A stretch of 9,572 nucleotides of DNA. It comes from CAZRZN01 sp964604565 (lineage in GTDB: Bacteria; Pseudomonadota; Alphaproteobacteria; Rhodobacterales; Rhodobacteraceae). Shown one piece after another: positions 6,992 to 9,572 of this stretch (position 1 is the stretch's first letter; each line of letters opens with the position of its first letter). Below the pieces are notes generated by a model that had not been told where the DNA came from, did no database searches, and worked only from the letters and a program-made list of their open reading frames with translations. The position numbers and the translations under genes are program-made. The DNA lies in NCBI GenBank assembly GCA_964604565.1, contig CAZRZN010000160.1, positions 1 through 9,572 of the forward strand. Reading direction: 5' to 3'.

Positions 6992-7179
6992 TCCGGCCCC
7001 TTGATTTCGCCGGTGATCTCATGCGTCAGCCCCAGTTCGGGGATGGTGACGACCGCCTTGACGTTATAGGTCATACCGGTGGTATCCGCCTCGCGCATCG
7101 CCTCTTCGATGGCCTGCTGCGAGGTGACGCCCACCTGTTTGAGAAATTTCCGCATCGACATGTTGAAGTCGTCGCTCAT
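6988..7179 (-). CDS. DUF6494-like small protein
   Basis: A 63-residue protein, first gene of the minus-strand operon. It looks like DUF6494, a small family I recall beside mrp in formate dehydrogenase neighbourhoods of alphaproteobacteria. The N-terminal part (FNMSMRKFLKQVGVTSQQAIEEAMREA, residues 5-31, here only as a landmark) should form two helices. The C-terminal part is beta-like, with KAVVTIPELGLTHEITGEI. It has no cysteine, signal peptide or membrane segment. The ATG at 7179 has a strong GGAGGA site (complement at 7187-7192), and the stop overlaps the mrp start by four bases, so the two products are probably made together. A partner or adaptor role for Mrp is a guess from the overlap alone. 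Confidence 0.85.
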   Translation of the reverse strand: MSDDFNMSMRKFLKQVGVTSQQAIEEAMREADTTGMTYNVKAVVTIPELGLTHEITGEIKGPE

Positions 7180-7235
7180 GATCCGATCCTCCGTTTCAAT
7201 TGACGCCGCGCGGGCCGTGCGTCTAGCATGTTTTG
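7180..7235. promoter_or_regulatory. 56-base divergent spacer between the mrp operon and the cytochrome gene
   Basis: The minus-strand operon and the plus-strand cytochrome gene start back to back here. The spacer holds the ribosome binding site of the DUF6494-like gene (complement at 7187-7192), the 8-base palindrome TCAATTGA (7196-7203), and a plus-strand promoter. No convincing minus-strand -35/-10 pair was found, so the operon promoter probably lies within the 5' end of the cytochrome gene. Transcription of the two units is therefore likely to interfere or be co-regulated. Confidence 0.6.
7200..7229 (+). promoter_or_regulatory. Sigma-70-type promoter placing the transcript start at the ATG
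   Basis: TTGACG (7200-7205), 18 bases, TAGCAT (7224-7229). The first box matches five of six consensus bases, and the second matches four of six, including the first T-A and last A-T. Transcription starting seven bases after the end of the -10 box would begin at 7236, the A of the start codon. That agrees with the absence of any ribosome binding site and suggests a leaderless mRNA. Confidence 0.5.
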
Positions 7236-7997
7236 ATGACGCCGCGCCTTTCGTTTCTCTGCCGCGGGCTGGCTGTCGGCCTTGCCCTTGGCCCCTTGGC
7301 CGCCTTCGCCCAGGACACGCGTCCGGTGCGTCTGCATGCGCCCGCCGCGCTGGTCGACAGTGGCCTGATACAGCATATCCTGCCGCGTTTCACCCTCAAG
7401 ACCCGTGTCCGGGTCGAACTGGTCGACGATGCCGCCGCTGCCGACATTGTCCTTGGCGAAAGCGGGCAGGCGCTGTTTTCCGGGCCCGCCGCGGTCTGGC
7501 ACATGGCGATGGCCGATACCGGGCATGACGGCACACGGCGGTTCGCCGATTGGCTGTCCTCCGACGTTGGGGAAAATACCGTGTCCAGCTTTGCCCCCGA
7601 CGGCAAGGCGCTTTACGGACCGCCGCCGGAAGAAAGCGTCGCTGCCGTGACCGTCACCTACGACGGCGACGCCGATCTCGGCCACAGGGTCTCTCGGTCG
7701 AAATGCGTGCGCTGTCACGCGGTCGATGACGCGACGCGCGGGTTTGGCATCGGGTCCACCCCAAGCTTTGCCGTCTTGCGCAGCCTCGACGATTGGGAGG
7801 CGCGCTTTTACGCCTTTTACACGCTGAACCCGCATCCCGCCTTTACCATCATCGACGGGCTGACGCTGCCCTTTCCGAAGAACCGCCCATCGCCCATCGC
7901 CCCCGTCAGGATGACGGTCGAAGAGGTCGATGCGGTGGTCGCCTATGTCGCCGCGATGCCGCCAGCCGATCTGGGCGCGCCGCTGGTTCAACAATAG
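7236..7997 (+). CDS. Exported single-haem cytochrome c with an N-terminal TupA-like remnant
   Basis: A 253-residue secreted protein. A signal peptide covers about 1-25, with likely cleavage after LAAFA. Residues 30-130 resemble the first and last parts of tungstate-binding TupA proteins: an N-terminal APAALVDSGLIQHILPRF, then a GQAL motif, and RRFADWLSSDVGENTVSSF before a glycine-rich end. The middle lobe is missing, as this part is about 100 residues against roughly 250. The second half is a cytochrome c domain with CVRCH at 157-161, GIGSTPSF (171-178) and PSPIAPVRM (218-226); Met226 is a possible sixth ligand. It should act in the periplasm as an electron carrier. The ATG at 7236 is used; a TTG directly before it is not needed. 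No ribosome binding site is present. It runs divergently from the mrp operon. Haem binding is sure; the TupA relation is a hand comparison. Confidence 0.88.
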   Translation: MTPRLSFLCRGLAVGLALGPLAAFAQDTRPVRLHAPAALVDSGLIQHILPRFTLKTRVRVELVDDAAAADIVLGESGQALFSGPAAVWHMAMADTGHDGTRRFADWLSSDVGENTVSSFAPDGKALYGPPPEESVAAVTVTYDGDADLGHRVSRSKCVRCHAVDDATRGFGIGSTPSFAVLRSLDDWEARFYAFYTLNPHPAFTIIDGLTLPFPKNRPSPIAPVRMTVEEVDAVVAYVAAMPPADLGAPLVQQ

Positions 7998-8083
7998 ATC
8001 CGGCGCGGTTACTCTGCCCGCCGGGGGCGTCCTTGACGTGTGGTCTGTTTGGACATGCCTGCTGCGGGCCAGCCTGAACATGG
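7998..8083. other. Short spacer between convergent genes
   Basis: This 86-base gap lies between the cytochrome stop and the polyferredoxin stop. Only a weak four-pair stem (GCCC 8016-8019 with GGGC 8025-8028) is visible and no T run follows it, so no intrinsic terminator is called for either strand. Confidence 0.5.
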
Positions 8084-9572
8084 TCAGTGGTCGCGCCGCT
8101 TGGAAAGGTAATCTTCGGTGGTGCGCACGCGGGGCCGGTCGCCACCTGCGAAGGGATTGTCCGTGGCCCGCATCTGCGCCTTGACCCGGCAATCGTCGCA
8201 CATCTGGATCATGCGCAGCTTCTCCGGGCTTTGGAACATTGCGTGACCCGACAGTTTTTCGGTGATCCGGTCGATGGCGGATTTCGATCCGAACAGGGAT
8301 CCGCAGTCCACGCAGGCGAACGGTTCTTCCTCGTTCAGCACCTCCTGGCGGAGCGCCGCTTCGGTCAGATCGAGGCGCGGCTCCAGCGTGATGGCCTTTT
8401 CCGGGCAGATCGTGGCGCAGATCCCGCATTGCAGGCAGGCATCCTCCTGGAACCGCAGTTGCGGCTTGTCGGGATTGTCGCCCAAGGCGCCGGAGGGGCA
8501 GAGCGACACGCAGGACAGGCACAGGGTGCAGGCGTCGGTATCCACCCGCACCGCGCCATAGGGCGCGCCCTGCGGCAGCGGGATCTGCGCGGTATCGCCG
8601 TGCAATGCCCGTGCCGCCTGACGGGTGACCTGACGCCGTGTGCCCATCGGGCGCACCGGGTCTGCCACCGGGGCAGGGGCGGCCGGCCCGTCATAAACCG
8701 CATCGCTCATGGCGTCGGGGTCCGGCGGGTCCAGCAGATGCACGCGCGCGTCTCCGGCAATGGCCGTGGCCAACGCCACTTGTGCCGTCATCGCGTTGCG
8801 GTCCGCCCCGGGTCCCGGCAACAGCGTCACAGTGGCAAAGCCCGCCGCCAGGGCCGCCATCACCTCGGCATGGCCGAAGGCGCCGATCGCGGGCAGTTCC
8901 AACGGAACCATGTCCAGCGGCAGTCCGCGCCCGTAGCGGGCGGACAGGCGGATCATCTCGGCCCCATGGGCGTCGTGCACCAGAAGCCGGGGTGCGGAGC
9001 CGCCGGCCTCCAGATAGGCCTTGGCGAGGGTCTGCACGCGGCGAAAGATCAGATCGACGGGCGGTGCTTCATAGCTGATCGCGCCCGAGGGGCAGACCGC
9101 CGAACAGGCGCCGCAGCCCGCGCAGATCATCGGATCGACAGTGACATGATCGCCCGCCGACGTGATCGCCCCGGTGGGGCAGAGATCCAGACAGCGGGTG
9201 CAGCCGGTTTGTTCGGCCCGGGAATGCGCGCAAAGCAACGGTTCGGTCCGGACATAAAGCGGTTTCTCGAATGTCCCGGTCAGATGGGAGGCCGCAAGCA
9301 CCGCCGCCGCGACAGAGGGCGGATGGCCCGGATCGGCCCGCAGGTAGCCCTCGCGCTTTTCATGTGCGGGAAACAGCGGGGTGTCACCCCGCAGATCCAG
9401 CAGGATGTCGCAGTCCGACAGGCCGCCGTCCTGTGGTGGGGTCAGGGTCCGCGCGCCGCGCCCGCCGGGTTCCACTTGTCGCAGCGAGTCGATCGCGACC
9501 GTGAACTGGCCCAGTGCGCCGGAGGCGCGGCGCAGCCGCCCGGTCACCACGTCATAGGCGCGTGTATCGGGC
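8084..9572 (-). CDS. Polyferredoxin, 4Fe-4S binding protein (5' end outside the window)
   Basis: The frame stays open to the right edge, so at least 495 residues are seen and the true start is missing; the GTG at 9550 is not a credible start. Four [4Fe-4S] motifs of the CxxC(xxC)xxxCP kind are visible: one with a distant first cysteine (about 9174-9230), then CAGCGACSAVCP (about 9087-9131), CTLCLSCVSLCP (about 8489-8530) and CLQCGICATICP (about 8397-8440). Two CxxC pairs follow near the C-terminus (about 8297-8320 and 8190-8204), able to hold zinc or iron. No signal peptide or membrane segment is visible, so a cytoplasmic electron carrier is likely. From memory this matches the 4Fe-4S protein placed beside DUF3305/DUF3306 and TorD-like genes in Rhodobacteraceae formate dehydrogenase clusters. 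It converges with the cytochrome gene. Confidence 0.9.
   Translation of the reverse strand, partial: PDTRAYDVVTGRLRRASGALGQFTVAIDSLRQVEPGGRGARTLTPPQDGGLSDCDILLDLRGDTPLFPAHEKREGYLRADPGHPPSVAAAVLAASHLTGTFEKPLYVRTEPLLCAHSRAEQTGCTRCLDLCPTGAITSAGDHVTVDPMICAGCGACSAVCPSGAISYEAPPVDLIFRRVQTLAKAYLEAGGSAPRLLVHDAHGAEMIRLSARYGRGLPLDMVPLELPAIGAFGHAEVMAALAAGFATVTLLPGPGADRNAMTAQVALATAIAGDARVHLLDPPDPDAMSDAVYDGPAAPAPVADPVRPMGTRRQVTRQAARALHGDTAQIPLPQGAPYGAVRVDTDACTLCLSCVSLCPSGALGDNPDKPQLRFQEDACLQCGICATICPEKAITLEPRLDLTEAALRQEVLNEEEPFACVDCGSLFGSKSAIDRITEKLSGHAMFQSPEKLRMIQMCDDCRVKAQMRATDNPFAGGDRPRVRTTEDYLSKRRDH

Noticed and set aside
5822..7069. A 415-codon open frame on the plus strand
   Set aside because: It is antisense to mrp and its neighbours. 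The product is rich in His and Arg and has no domain.
8016..8028. GCCC/GGGC stem as a terminator between the convergent genes
   Set aside because: Only four base pairs, with no T run on either strand.
7176..8522. A 448-codon open frame on the minus strand
   Set aside because: It crosses the cytochrome gene in antisense and the end of the polyferredoxin in another frame. Both of those carry intact cofactor motifs.
1..9572. CRISPR array, tRNA, rRNA, insertion sequence or prophage
   Set aside because: No regularly spaced repeats, RNA gene signatures, transposase or integrase motifs, or terminal inverted repeats were seen on either strand.

Overview
The window is about 65% GC, with genes packed on both strands and Shine-Dalgarno sites of the GGAGG/AAGGGG type. 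Its gene families point to an alphaproteobacterium, most likely of the Rhodobacteraceae/Roseobacter group. This assignment comes from gene content and recognised families, not from a marker gene.

Left part (1-2760). A plus-strand GMC-family FAD oxidoreductase (246-1865) is followed by an AT-richer spacer with palindromes and candidate promoter elements. Next comes a plus-strand gene for a small Ala/Asp/Pro-rich protein of unknown function (2128-2541). A convergent spacer containing competing hairpins follows.

Middle part (2757-7179, minus strand). Five genes are stacked as one tight operon, read from right to left: a 63-residue DUF6494-like protein, an Mrp/NBP35 (ApbC) Fe-S carrier ATPase, a biotin/lipoate-ligase-like protein with a DUF4444-type tail, a DUF6505-like protein, and a membrane sensor histidine kinase with a Cache-type sensor domain. 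The first three junctions are 4-base ATGA stop/start overlaps. The kinase start overlaps the end of the gene before it.

Right part (7180-9572). A 56-base divergent spacer separates that operon from a plus-strand gene for an exported protein (7236-7997). Its C-terminal half is a single-haem cytochrome c (CVRCH). Its N-terminal half looks like a shrunken tungstate-binding (TupA-like) domain. The spacer carries a promoter placed so that the transcript would be leaderless. Convergent to it is a minus-strand polyferredoxin (8084 to the right edge, 5' end missing) with four [4Fe-4S] motifs and a C-terminal pair of CxxC motifs.

Inference: from memory of Rhodobacteraceae genomes, the polyferredoxin, Mrp, DUF6494, DUF6505, ligase-like protein and small cytochrome belong to the accessory neighbourhood of a Mo/W formate dehydrogenase. 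The dehydrogenase subunits, their chaperone and the DUF3305/DUF3306 proteins would lie beyond the right edge. In this picture Mrp supplies Fe-S clusters, the polyferredoxin and cytochrome move electrons, and the kinase may sense a related ligand. No formate dehydrogenase subunit is inside the window, so this link is a prediction. The least understood items are the ligase-like protein lacking catalytic residues, the TupA-like/cytochrome chimera and the tiny DUF6494 protein.
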